Below, piece after piece: positions 17,124 through 24,653 of a stretch of DNA of 64,000 bases. The position numbers were made by a program, and so were the translations under genes. This DNA is from an uncultured Elusimicrobiales bacterium (lineage in GTDB: Bacteria; Elusimicrobiota; Elusimicrobia; Elusimicrobiales; Elusimicrobiaceae): NCBI GenBank assembly GCA_944324675.1, contig CALUXE010000002.1:62001-126000 (forward strand), in the 5' to 3' direction. A model generated the notes under the pieces. It did no database searches. It saw only the letters and a program-made list of their open reading frames with translations, and had not been told where the DNA came from. Each line of letters opens with the position of its first letter. Position 1 is the first letter of the stretch.

Positions 17124-18117
17124 AGTATTCTTGTTCGCGCTCGCCGCTTTGTTTTTGCTATGGCCTTTTGAACAAGGCCGAGCTTTGTTCGGAATAAGCG
17201 CGCGCAATGCCCAAAACCAGATGATAATCCAAGCGCAGGAGGCGTACGACAACGCGGAATATAAACGAGTGGAGGAACTTGGCAAGGAATTTTTGCTTAA
17301 ATATCCGTCCGCTTCCAAAAAACGCCTAAAAAAAATGTATTTGCTTTTGGGCGAGTCCTACAAGGAAAGCGGCCAATACGATAAAGCTTTGCTTACTTAT
17401 AACGAGGCGGCGGAATTTCTGCCCAAAGACGAAGACGTAAATCTTGCATTGGGCGGGATATATCTTATCGGCGGGCTGACCGACAATGCCAAAGACATAT
17501 TCAGAAAAGTGTTGGAAATAAACAAAGAAAACAAGGACGCTCTTTTAGGTATGGCAAGAGCTTATTATGAGGAAGGCCTTTTCTCACGCGCGAATGTGTT
17601 TTTTGAATATTACCGACAGGCCGGCGGCGAAGAAATATCGGGCCCGTTCTTTTATTATTATGCTATGTCGCAGTATCTGGCCAACAATCAAGAGGCGGCG
17701 CTGGAGTTGGCTTTAAAGGCGTTGTCTGCCGAGGAAAATGCGGACACCTTATTCTTGCTGGCTAAGATTTATAAGAGCGGCGACGATGAGGAAAAAACCT
17801 GGCTGTATATGGACGCCGCTTTGGATAAAGATCCTTCTCGTGACGATATTTATTTAACCAAGGCCTTATGGCTCTCTTTCGGTACTTTGGATCAGAGTAA
17901 ACAAGCGGAGAAAATGGCCGACTCCATACTTAAGAAGGACAGCCGCGACAAATTGGCCCTGTTTATAAAATATTTGTCTTTGCGAAAGCGCGGGGGCGAC
18001 AGCGCTAAGGCGAGGGAATATTTAAGAACGATAATGTCTATGGAAGGCGATCAGCTTATGGACAAATTGGCCGCGAAACTTTACTATATGGACATCAGCG
18101 GGAAATCGTCTAAATAA
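17110..18117 (+). CDS. TPR-repeat protein with signal peptide
   Basis: A 335-residue protein with a signal or anchor segment (about residues 4-26) and at least five tetratricopeptide repeats, for example YLLLGESYKESGQYDKALLTYNEAAEFLP, VNLALGGIYLIGGLTDNAKDIFRKVLEI and ALLGMARAYYEEGLFSRANVFF. The segments are split here for reading only. TPR proteins hold together complexes; periplasmic ones often serve envelope assembly. It closes the long plus-strand operon before a strong two-way terminator. Its partner cannot be named, but TolC and patatin lie just upstream. Confidence 0.85.
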   Translation: MFLNKVFLFALAALFLLWPFEQGRALFGISARNAQNQMIIQAQEAYDNAEYKRVEELGKEFLLKYPSASKKRLKKMYLLLGESYKESGQYDKALLTYNEAAEFLPKDEDVNLALGGIYLIGGLTDNAKDIFRKVLEINKENKDALLGMARAYYEEGLFSRANVFFEYYRQAGGEEISGPFFYYYAMSQYLANNQEAALELALKALSAEENADTLFLLAKIYKSGDDEEKTWLYMDAALDKDPSRDDIYLTKALWLSFGTLDQSKQAEKMADSILKKDSRDKLALFIKYLSLRKRGGDSAKAREYLRTIMSMEGDQLMDKLAAKLYYMDISGKSSK

Positions 18118-18134
18118 AATTTTGATAATAAAAT

Positions 18135-18165
18135 AAAAAACGCCGCTTTTAAGCGGCGTTTTTTT
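18135..18165. terminator. Bidirectional terminator, TPR gene and pssA
   Basis: A 14-bp stem AAAAAACGCCGCTT / AAGCGGCGTTTTTT with a 2-nt loop, T-rich on both strands, between convergent genes. Confidence 0.92.
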
Positions 18166-18187
18166 ATTTGCTAAAAGATGTAGGGAT

Positions 18188-18985
18188 CTATTCCTCTTTT
18201 TTGAGGCTTATGTTTTTAAACGCTTTGAATATCATCATTATTACGCCCATTAAAGCGTAAAGCCCGAATACGATAAATACCACGTCTTGCGGATATTTAA
18301 ACAGAAAAGCTATCACTATGGCGATAATGGCCAGTTTGGTAACGGATATTTTTTTATGCGGCGTATCCTGCGAGTTTTCTTTCTTGCCTTTGAAAGCGGC
18401 ATAAGGGATATTGGAAACCATAAGCAAAGCCAAGCCTATCGTAATAAAGGCTATCAAATTATAGATATACGGGAGATAAGTTTGCATAAAAGGCATAACT
18501 TTGCCGTTCGCGTCCAGCGCGAATATATTATAAGAAAGCGCGAAGGATACTAAAACCGCCGCAGCCGCCGGTACGGGCAAACCGGTAAAATACTGTTTTG
18601 AGGATTTCCCCGCATGGGCCATAGCGTTAAATCTAGCCAGCCTTATCGCGCCGAAAAGCACGAAAATGAAAGCTATTTGCGCGCCGAATACCGTAATATT
18701 CTGCAAGGCTATATAGTAAATGAGGAAAGCAGGCGCGGTGCAGAAAGATATCAAATCCGCCAAAGAATCCATTTCCACTCCGAAAGAAGACTCCGCATTT
18801 AACATTCTGGCGACTCTGCCGTCGAAGGTATCAAGCAGCATGGCTATAAAAATAAGCCAGCCCGCCTTCGAGTAATGGCCGTTTATCGATGCCATAATGG
18901 AAAAGAATCCGCACCCTATATTGCCCATGGTAAAGAGGGAGGGGATGGTAATAATGCCTGCGTGTTTTATTTTTTCTAAATTCAT
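18188..18985 (-). CDS. pssA: CDP-diacylglycerol-serine O-phosphatidyltransferase
   Basis: Transfers phosphatidyl from CDP-diacylglycerol to serine, making phosphatidylserine in the inner membrane. The CDP-alcohol phosphotransferase motif is complete: D52, D55-G56, A59-R60, G69, D73, D77 within DTFDGRVAR and FGVEMDSLAD. At 265 residues with about eight membrane segments, it fits the integral-membrane (Bacillus-type) PssA. It lies 4 bp downstream of the decarboxylase gene psd, so the two steps to phosphatidylethanolamine form one operon. The C-terminus is a short basic tail. Confidence 0.93.
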   Translation of the reverse strand: MNLEKIKHAGIITIPSLFTMGNIGCGFFSIMASINGHYSKAGWLIFIAMLLDTFDGRVARMLNAESSFGVEMDSLADLISFCTAPAFLIYYIALQNITVFGAQIAFIFVLFGAIRLARFNAMAHAGKSSKQYFTGLPVPAAAAVLVSFALSYNIFALDANGKVMPFMQTYLPYIYNLIAFITIGLALLMVSNIPYAAFKGKKENSQDTPHKKISVTKLAIIAIVIAFLFKYPQDVVFIVFGLYALMGVIMMIFKAFKNISLKKEE

Positions 18986-18989
18986 AGAT

Positions 18990-19670
18990 TTATCTCCAAA
19001 GGCCGAGTACGGTAAGCGCGCCTTGTACGTTTTGGCCTTCCTTAACGGTGATTTTAACCTTGTCTTTAGGCAGATATACAGCCACTTGCGAGCCGAAGTA
19101 TATCATGCCGGCGTATTGCCCCGCTTTTACTTTATCGCCCGGTTTTACCCAACATTCTATTCTTCTGGCTATGGCGCCGGTGATTTGCTCCATATAGGCG
19201 AATTTATCGCCGTTGACGAATTTGATAAGATTCCTTTCATTGTTGTTCGCCTCGGGGTTATTGGCGAAAGCGAATTTGCCTTTGGTGTATTTAATCTCTT
19301 GCACTTCGCCGTCTATGGTAGCTCTTTGTATGTGTACGTTAAAAATCGAAAGAAAGATGCGTATTACCAACACTTTATCGTCGCCTTCGGTTCTAATCGA
19401 GATTATTTTGCCGTCCGCGGGGCAGGCGATTTCATCTTCTTTAAACACCGTAGGTCGGTACGGATCTCTGAAGAAAAACGCCACAAATATTCCTATTGCC
19501 GCGTACAATACGGCTACGGTCAGGGATAGAATGGAACAGGTGAAAAGGTAGACAATGAAAGCGGCCAATGCAAGGGCGAAAATTATAAGGGCGGTCTTTT
19601 TGCCGCGCGGGTGGACGGTTGTGACCCAGCCGAAAACTTCTCCCAAAGTTCTTTTGATGTCTTCTAACAT
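18990..19670 (-). CDS. psd: Phosphatidylserine decarboxylase, short form
   Basis: Converts phosphatidylserine to phosphatidylethanolamine. The 226-residue protein is of the short type, with two N-terminal membrane segments (about 26-66), FFRDPYR, CPADGKI, the conserved IFLSIFNVHIQRAT, and the self-cleavage site G193-S194 in YFGSQV; cleavage there makes the pyruvoyl group and a small alpha chain of about 33 residues. GAGG lies upstream of ATG 19670, and a TATAAT on the minus strand near 19690-19697 is a likely promoter. The gene precedes pssA, the reverse of the reaction order. Confidence 0.93.
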   Translation of the reverse strand: MLEDIKRTLGEVFGWVTTVHPRGKKTALIIFALALAAFIVYLFTCSILSLTVAVLYAAIGIFVAFFFRDPYRPTVFKEDEIACPADGKIISIRTEGDDKVLVIRIFLSIFNVHIQRATIDGEVQEIKYTKGKFAFANNPEANNNERNLIKFVNGDKFAYMEQITGAIARRIECWVKPGDKVKAGQYAGMIYFGSQVAVYLPKDKVKITVKEGQNVQGALTVLGLWR

Positions 19671-19704
19671 AAAACCTCGCTTATAAGGCGTATTATATAA
19701 AACA

Positions 19705-19730
19705 GGCCGCCCTTATGCGGCGGCTTTAAA
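19705..19730 (-). terminator. Terminator after tRNA-Leu
   Basis: Stem GCCGCC / GGCGGC (19706-19711 with 19719-19724) about 10 nt beyond the tRNA end on the minus strand, followed by a short T run that merges with the psd -10 region. Confidence 0.6.
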
Positions 19731-19734
19731 AATG

Positions 19735-19818
19735 TGGGCAGGGGGGGACTCGAACCCCCACGATCTTGCGATCAACAGATTTTAAGTCTGTCGCGTCTAC
19801 CAATTCCGCCACCAGCCC
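19735..19818 (-). tRNA. tRNA-Leu (UAA)
   Basis: An 84-nt cloverleaf on the minus strand with 7-bp acceptor stem GGGCTGG / CCTGCCC (one T-T mismatch at pair 5), anticodon stem ACAGA / TCTGT around loop CTTAAAA (anticodon TAA), a long class II variable arm TGATCGCAAGATCG and a T arm GGGGG-TTCGAGT-CCCCC. CCA is not encoded. Confidence 0.95.
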
Positions 19819-19848
19819 TTAATAAATTGTAAGTATATTTTAGCAAAT

Positions 19849-20250
19849 TTAATCGGAAAAGGCATTAAAAAATTTGTCGCAGGAAACGCTCTTTATCCCG
19901 ACGAGGCGGACCTTTTGCGCCAGTTCCCTGTCGGATGTTACCACGACTGCGCGTTTGGAATATTCTTTATAGTACTGCGCCTGTTCTAAAATGACTTCGT
20001 CCGCGGTCATTTCCTCGGTAAATATGGCGTGCACGCAGGACGTTACGGTAGGGCCCACTTTTCGGTATGTGCCGTCGAGTATCAGCTGAAATTCCGAGCC
20101 GTATAACTTTTGCGAGCCCAGATCGTCCAGCCAAGATATAAGCTCCGAAGTCAAATTATCCTCATTTATATAGCCGTTGCCGGCCAAGAAAGTTCTTATA
20201 AAGTTCAGGCCGTCTATAAGGTATATTGTTGGTTTGGAACTGCCTTTCAT
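19849..20250 (-). CDS. NYN-domain ribonuclease, YacP/Rae1-like
   Basis: A 133-residue single-domain protein of the NYN (PIN-like) fold, similar to Bacillus YacP/Rae1, which cuts mRNA in a ribosome-dependent way. The acidic metal site is recognisable: D13 and N16 in YLIDGLNFIR, D59 in LILDGT, D84 in MTADEVI, and D107 in VTSDREL. It lies between two tRNA genes on the minus strand, 52 bp beyond tRNA-fMet, and may share that transcript. It could act in RNA turnover, but no target is suggested by the context beyond this. Confidence 0.85.
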   Translation of the reverse strand: MKGSSKPTIYLIDGLNFIRTFLAGNGYINEDNLTSELISWLDDLGSQKLYGSEFQLILDGTYRKVGPTVTSCVHAIFTEEMTADEVILEQAQYYKEYSKRAVVVTSDRELAQKVRLVGIKSVSCDKFFNAFSD

Positions 20251-20302
20251 ACGGATGTAAGGTATAAAAAAACCGCCTTTCGGCGGAACCTTTATAAAAA
20301 TA

Positions 20303-20376
20303 TTGCGGGGGCAGGATTTGAACCTGCGATCTCAAGGTTATGGGCCTTGCGAGATACCGGGCTTCTCTACCCCGCA
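20303..20376 (-). tRNA. Initiator tRNA-Met (CAU), variant
   Basis: A 74-nt cloverleaf on the minus strand. The anticodon stem CAAGG / CCTTG encloses CCCATAA (CAT). The D arm GAGA-AGCCCGGTA-TCTC and the 5-nt variable loop follow the bacterial initiator pattern, and the total with CCA would be 77 nt. Two hallmarks differ: position 1 is T facing A72, instead of the usual C1/A72 mismatch, and pair 29-41 is A-T, so only two of the three conserved G-C pairs remain. CCA is not encoded. A TATAAT ends 5 nt before position 1. Confidence 0.85.
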
Positions 20377-20482
20377 ATATTATTATACATAATCAGACGG
20401 GACTTTGCAAATTCCGCATCTTCACCCTTTGTCAAAGAGAGGTTATTGTTTATTTAGAGGAGTGTTTCTTTATACTATGGCG

Positions 20483-21346
20483 TTATTTGCCTATGCCCAA
20501 CAGGGCTTTTGCAATGGGTTTCGCGACTAACGATATGGCCTTAAAACCGCTTATCAGCAGGAGGGAAAGCAGAGCTTTGGGGATATGCAGTATCGGGTTA
20601 TCGTTTTTACGGTATAGAGTTTTAAGGGCTTTTGCCAGTTCTTTTTCGCCTTTTTTGTCCGCCAGGCTGCGCATGGTATAGCTTTTTTCGCTCAGGCGCC
20701 AGCGGGTAAGTTTCTTGTCGATAAAATAAAATTTGCGCTTAAAGGAGAGCCGCGCCCAAAGATAATAGTCCGTCATAGGGGCGAAGGGGGATTGAAAGCC
20801 GTAAGATTCGGCCAGGGCGGTTTTCATCATAACGCAGGAAAAAGTTGGAATGGGATTGAAAGCCATAAGCGGGAAGTTCAAATTATAAGCATTTGAAAAA
20901 GGATTTAAAATATTTAAGTATATTTTTACCGCCCTGTTAAACAGGGCGAGCTTCTTGCGGCGGTCCTCGTTTCCAAAGCATTGCACGTCGTTAAATATTA
21001 TTTCCGCCTGCGGATTTTGTGAAAGGAAGGCCAGTTTTTCCTTAAGATAATCTTTATGCCAGATATCGTCGCATTCCAAGAAGGCGACATAATCCGTTTT
21101 TACGCAGGAGAGGGCTTTTTTAAGAGTTTCCCGCAAGCCCAAGTTTTTTCCGTCGGGGTGGGAGAAGAGTTTTATCCGCTCGTCCTGCTGAGCGTATTTG
21201 TGGATTATCTGCGGGCTTGAGTCCGTAGAACCGTCGTCAAAAACGATAAGCCGCCATTTACCGTAACTTTGCGCCAGGACGGATTTTATCGTTTCCTCTA
21301 TTGTGTTTTGGCAGTTGTAAGAGGCCGTAATTACCGTAATTTCCAT
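20483..21346 (-). CDS. Glycosyltransferase family 2
   Basis: A 287-residue GT-A fold enzyme. VITASYNCQNTIEETIKSVL opens the nucleotide-sugar domain, DDGSTD (37-42) binds the nucleotide, and ECDD (about 97-100) is the metal-binding DxD-type motif. The C-terminal 40 residues are hydrophobic (LLSLLLISGFKAISLVA), probably a membrane-attached helix pair. It overlaps the flippase gene upstream by 16 bp, so the pair likely makes and exports a lipid-linked sugar or glycan. The sugar transferred cannot be named. Confidence 0.88.
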   Translation of the reverse strand: MEITVITASYNCQNTIEETIKSVLAQSYGKWRLIVFDDGSTDSSPQIIHKYAQQDERIKLFSHPDGKNLGLRETLKKALSCVKTDYVAFLECDDIWHKDYLKEKLAFLSQNPQAEIIFNDVQCFGNEDRRKKLALFNRAVKIYLNILNPFSNAYNLNFPLMAFNPIPTFSCVMMKTALAESYGFQSPFAPMTDYYLWARLSFKRKFYFIDKKLTRWRLSEKSYTMRSLADKKGEKELAKALKTLYRKNDNPILHIPKALLSLLLISGFKAISLVAKPIAKALLGIGK

Positions 21347-22824
21347 TTTATGCCCGCCGTTTTTGTAAGATAGGCCAAATCGCCGCTGAAAAGAAGCGCA
21401 AGGCCGTTAAGGAAAACGAAAGCGCTTCCTTTTATCAATATTTCCATAAAGACATTCCCTTGATAAAAAGCGAACGCGTATTTAACGATAGCCGCGCAGA
21501 TAAAAGAGATTAAAATCGTTTTTAATACCCAAAGCATATTTTTGCCGTAGGGTATAAACGGGGCGAAGGTTTTTACTGTAATGATATTCATAAAGGTCAT
21601 AACGGCGTACATCGCCAGGAATATTACCGGGTAAGCGTAAGCACCGTAATATTTTACGCCGAATATAAACGCCGCGGCGCAAATCAGGCCGAGTATCAGA
21701 TATCTGGGGGTAATCTCTTTGATTATTCTAAGAGCGGAAAACACATTGGATATATTATTGTTGAACCCGATAAACGGTACGGCCATAATGAACATCGCCA
21801 AGAATTTGGCGGTATTATCGACGTCCTGCGCGGTAAAGCTGCCTCTTTTAAAGAACATTGTTATTATTTCCTGGGCGAAGATGCAGGTAAACACGCAGAA
21901 GGGTATTAACAGCACGGAAACGGACTTATCGGTTTTGATTACGGTATCGGCCATTTTGCCAAATTGTTTTTTTGCGGCTTCGGCGGTGAATTTTACTTTT
22001 GCGACGCCGTTTACTTTAGAGGTTAAAATATCGGTGGGACTGTCGGAAAGCATTCTTGAATAATTTACCGCGCTTACCATACCCGCCTGAGTGGAGGAAA
22101 TCATAAACAGCGGCGCGTAAAGCACAGCGGCCCAAACCATGGCGCCGGGCTGTGAATAGAGGAAATTTTGTATAAACTTTTTGTTAAATTCGGGTTTGGC
22201 CGGCTTAAAATGCCAGGCCTGTTTTTTTCTCAGCAGATAAAGGGATAAGAGTCCTTGAATCCAGTATGCTGTTATGTAGCCCAGGAACATGGCTTCCAGT
22301 TTTTTTGAGGCAATTAAAAATAACAGAGGGAGCAAAGTATTAAGCGGGGCGAGGAAATAAATCCCGAACATTCTGTAACTTTCGCAAAGTGCTATCAGGT
22401 AAGACATTATAAAAAACGAAAAAAAATAAACCGCACTTAAAAACAACAAATTGCCCGAGCGCTCTATTTCCGATGGCGAAAAGGCGGAAATCGTGCCGAG
22501 TATTTCGCCCGGCCAAATATAAGCTGCGGCGCAGAATAACAATGCCGCGGCGATATAGAGATACAAAAAGAAATTGGCCAGATTTATTGCGGCGTTAGGC
22601 GATTTTTCTCTCTGGTGCATAAATTCCGGCAGCACCAGCGAAACGTTTAGGGAAGACAGCCAGCCCGTCAGCACGGCACAAATGAGAATTAGGTAAAAGT
22701 AAACGTCCGTTTTACCCGTCGCGCCAAAGTAGAAAGCCAATAAAAGACTGCTTAAAAAGGAGAATAATTTCCCCGTAACCGTGGCGGCGACGGAGAGAGC
22801 GGCTCCTTTTTTATAATTCTCCAT
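21331..22824 (-). CDS. MurJ/MviN-like lipid flippase
   Basis: A 497-residue multi-spanning membrane protein of the MOP flippase superfamily. The start is taken at ATG 22824, which gives the family N-terminus (KKGAALSVAATVTGKLFSFL, FYFGATGKTDVYFY); a longer frame to 23256 reads back through gatB and is rejected. FKRGSFTAQDVDNTAKFL near residue 340 is the conserved MurJ-type segment. It may flip lipid II or another undecaprenyl-linked sugar; pairing with a glycosyltransferase rather than cell-wall genes argues for caution over naming it murJ. It is divergent from gatB across 21 bp. Confidence 0.85.
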   Translation of the reverse strand: MENYKKGAALSVAATVTGKLFSFLSSLLLAFYFGATGKTDVYFYLILICAVLTGWLSSLNVSLVLPEFMHQREKSPNAAINLANFFLYLYIAAALLFCAAAYIWPGEILGTISAFSPSEIERSGNLLFLSAVYFFSFFIMSYLIALCESYRMFGIYFLAPLNTLLPLLFLIASKKLEAMFLGYITAYWIQGLLSLYLLRKKQAWHFKPAKPEFNKKFIQNFLYSQPGAMVWAAVLYAPLFMISSTQAGMVSAVNYSRMLSDSPTDILTSKVNGVAKVKFTAEAAKKQFGKMADTVIKTDKSVSVLLIPFCVFTCIFAQEIITMFFKRGSFTAQDVDNTAKFLAMFIMAVPFIGFNNNISNVFSALRIIKEITPRYLILGLICAAAFIFGVKYYGAYAYPVIFLAMYAVMTFMNIITVKTFAPFIPYGKNMLWVLKTILISFICAAIVKYAFAFYQGNVFMEILIKGSAFVFLNGLALLFSGDLAYLTKTAGIKWKLR

Positions 22825-22845
22825 ATTTGATATTATATTAAATAT
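22825..22845. promoter_or_regulatory. Overlapping divergent promoters, flippase and gatB
   Basis: The entire 21-bp gap holds two back-to-back -10 boxes that share bases. On the plus strand TGATATTAT (22828-22836, extended -10) predicts a start about 3 nt before gatB ATG. On the minus strand TATAAT (22837-22832) predicts a start at or 1 nt before the flippase ATG. There is no space for ribosome sites, so both mRNAs should be leaderless or nearly so. Confidence 0.6.
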
Positions 22846-24285
22846 ATGAAATACGAATTTGAACCTGTAATAGGGCTGGAAATACATGTCCAGCTTGCGA
22901 CAAAGAGCAAGATGTTTTGCTCCTGCCCCAGCGGCGCCAAAAGCGATATGGCGCCCAATACGGCGCTTTGCCCGCTGTGCAGCGGACAGCCGGGCGTATT
23001 GCCCGTTATAAACAAGCAAGCAGTCAAATTGGCTTTGAGGGCGGCCATGGGCATTAACGCTAAAATAAACGAAGTTTCCGTTTTCGCCCGCAAAAATTAT
23101 TTTTATCCCGATTTGCCAAAAGGCTATCAAATCTCGCAGGACGACAAACCGATAATAGAACACGGATACGTCGAAATAGAAACAGACGACGGGCAAAGCA
23201 AGAAAATCAATATTACCCGCGCGCATTTGGAAGAGGACGCTGGAAAATCCACGCATGAAAGCGACGCTTCTTTAATAGATTTGAATCGCGCGGGCGTGCC
23301 TTTGCTGGAGATTGTTTCGGAGCCTGATATCCGCAGTCCTCAGGAAGCGTACAATTATCTGACTTCCTTAAAGAAGATAATGCAGTGGCTTGACGTTTCC
23401 AACTGCGATATGGAGAAAGGCGAACTGCGCGTGGACGTCAACTTGTCCTTGAGGCCGAAAGGTACGGAGAAATTCGGCACTAGAATAGAGATAAAGAACC
23501 TCAATTCTTTCAAAGCCGTAAAAGACGCTTTAACTTACGAGATAAAACGCCAAAGCGAACTTTTAGATAACGGCGGCGTGATAACCCAGCAAACGATGCT
23601 TTGGAACGAGGAAGAAGGCGTAACCAAGACTATGCGCGGCAAAGAAACGGCGCAGGAATACAGATATTTCCCAGAGCCCGACCTTCCTCCTTTAGTGGTA
23701 ACGGAAGAAATGTTGAAAGAGGTTAAGGACTCAATGCCGGTTCTGCCTTGGGAAAAGCGCGAATATTACGAAAAGGAACTCGGCCTTAATGCCTATGACA
23801 GCAAGCTGTTAATCGGCAGCCGCGCCTTATGCGATTATTTCGATAAGGTGGTAAAGGCTGGATCTCAGCCCAAGAACGCCGTCAACTGGATAGGCACAGA
23901 TTTGTTGGGCAAACTAAACGCTGCGGGCAAAGCGATAGAGGAAAGCCCCGTAAAGGCCGAAGACTTGGCCGCCCTGATAAACTATATACAAAGCGGCAAG
24001 ATTTCTTCCAAAATGGCCAAGGAGATATTTGTCAAAGCGTTTGAAAGCGGCAAGAGCGTAAAGGACCTTGTGGAAAGTTCCGGCGCTTCGCAAATCAGCG
24101 ACGAGGCGGCGTTGGAAGCCTGGGCCAAAGAGGCTTTGGCGGTCAACCCTAAAGCCGCGGCCGATGTTAAAGCGGGCAACGGCAAGGCGATAGGCGCTTT
24201 GGTGGGCGCGGTGATGAAGATGTCGAAGGGAAAGGCGAACCCCGCGCTTTTGAACAAGATATTTATGAAGCTGATAAACCAGTAA
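22846..24285 (+). CDS. gatB: Asp-tRNA(Asn)/Glu-tRNA(Gln) amidotransferase subunit B
   Basis: The tRNA-binding and kinase-like subunit of the GatCAB complex, which corrects Glu-tRNA(Gln) or Asp-tRNA(Asn). The 479-residue length is usual. Key segments: EPVIGLEIHVQLATKSKMFC, a CSC/CPLC zinc site (CSCPSGAK, ALCPLCSGQPG), RKNYFYPDLPKGYQISQ, the LEEDAGKS catalytic helix, and the C-terminal Yqey-like tail domain from about 330. The gatA and gatC genes are not in the window. The start codon follows the shared divergent promoter with no ribosome site. Confidence 0.96.
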   Translation: MKYEFEPVIGLEIHVQLATKSKMFCSCPSGAKSDMAPNTALCPLCSGQPGVLPVINKQAVKLALRAAMGINAKINEVSVFARKNYFYPDLPKGYQISQDDKPIIEHGYVEIETDDGQSKKINITRAHLEEDAGKSTHESDASLIDLNRAGVPLLEIVSEPDIRSPQEAYNYLTSLKKIMQWLDVSNCDMEKGELRVDVNLSLRPKGTEKFGTRIEIKNLNSFKAVKDALTYEIKRQSELLDNGGVITQQTMLWNEEEGVTKTMRGKETAQEYRYFPEPDLPPLVVTEEMLKEVKDSMPVLPWEKREYYEKELGLNAYDSKLLIGSRALCDYFDKVVKAGSQPKNAVNWIGTDLLGKLNAAGKAIEESPVKAEDLAALINYIQSGKISSKMAKEIFVKAFESGKSVKDLVESSGASQISDEAALEAWAKEALAVNPKAAADVKAGNGKAIGALVGAVMKMSKGKANPALLNKIFMKLINQ

Positions 24286-24306
24286 ATATTTTGGGATATA
24301 TTTTAT

Positions 24307-24336
24307 AAAAAGCCCCTCTTTTTGGAGGGGCTTTTT
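24307..24336. terminator. Bidirectional terminator, gatB and rel operon
   Basis: AAAAAGCCCCTC / GAGGGGCTTTTT stem with T runs on both strands, between convergent genes. Confidence 0.93.
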
Positions 24337-24347
24337 ATGGATTAAAT

Positions 24348-24653
24348 TTAATAAAGCGGCATATCCAGCAGGGAAAGATAAATGTCGGCTATATTCTTTA
24401 ACTCCACCACTAATTTGTAAGAGAACCAGCAGAACAACAGTACCATTATCAGGGAAAATATCCACTTAGTCCACTTGCCTATCAAAGGCGAGCGCACCAC
24501 AAAATATATCGCGAACGGCCCTATAAACAAATAAAGCAGCCACATGCCCCATATCTTGTAATAGAAGGACACGTGTTTGCCCTGCCCCGTTCCGCAGTAT
24601 TTGCAGTAATTGTCAAAATCGCCTATATCGGCTTTGCATTTCCAGCAGATCAC
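24348..24653 (-). CDS. Zinc-ribbon membrane protein
   Basis: A 101-residue protein with an N-terminal zinc ribbon (C3, C6, C17, C20 in CWKC and CKYC) and two membrane segments (about 37-55 and 63-83), then a short amphipathic tail. The start is GTG 24653, overlapping the TGA stop of the rel gene (GTGA), so it is translationally coupled to it. Small zinc-ribbon membrane proteins of this kind are common and mostly unstudied. The coupling to a stringent-response enzyme may be chance packing of the operon. Function unknown. Confidence 0.75.
   Translation of the reverse strand: MICWKCKADIGDFDNYCKYCGTGQGKHVSFYYKIWGMWLLYLFIGPFAIYFVVRSPLIGKWTKWIFSLIMVLLFCWFSYKLVVELKNIADIYLSLLDMPLY

Noticed and set aside
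20162-20457. Open frames across tRNA-fMet
   Set aside because: They read through a tRNA gene and the NYN gene on the opposite strand.
22825-23256. Longer start for the flippase gene
   Set aside because: It would run through gatB on the opposite strand; the family N-terminus begins at ATG 22824.
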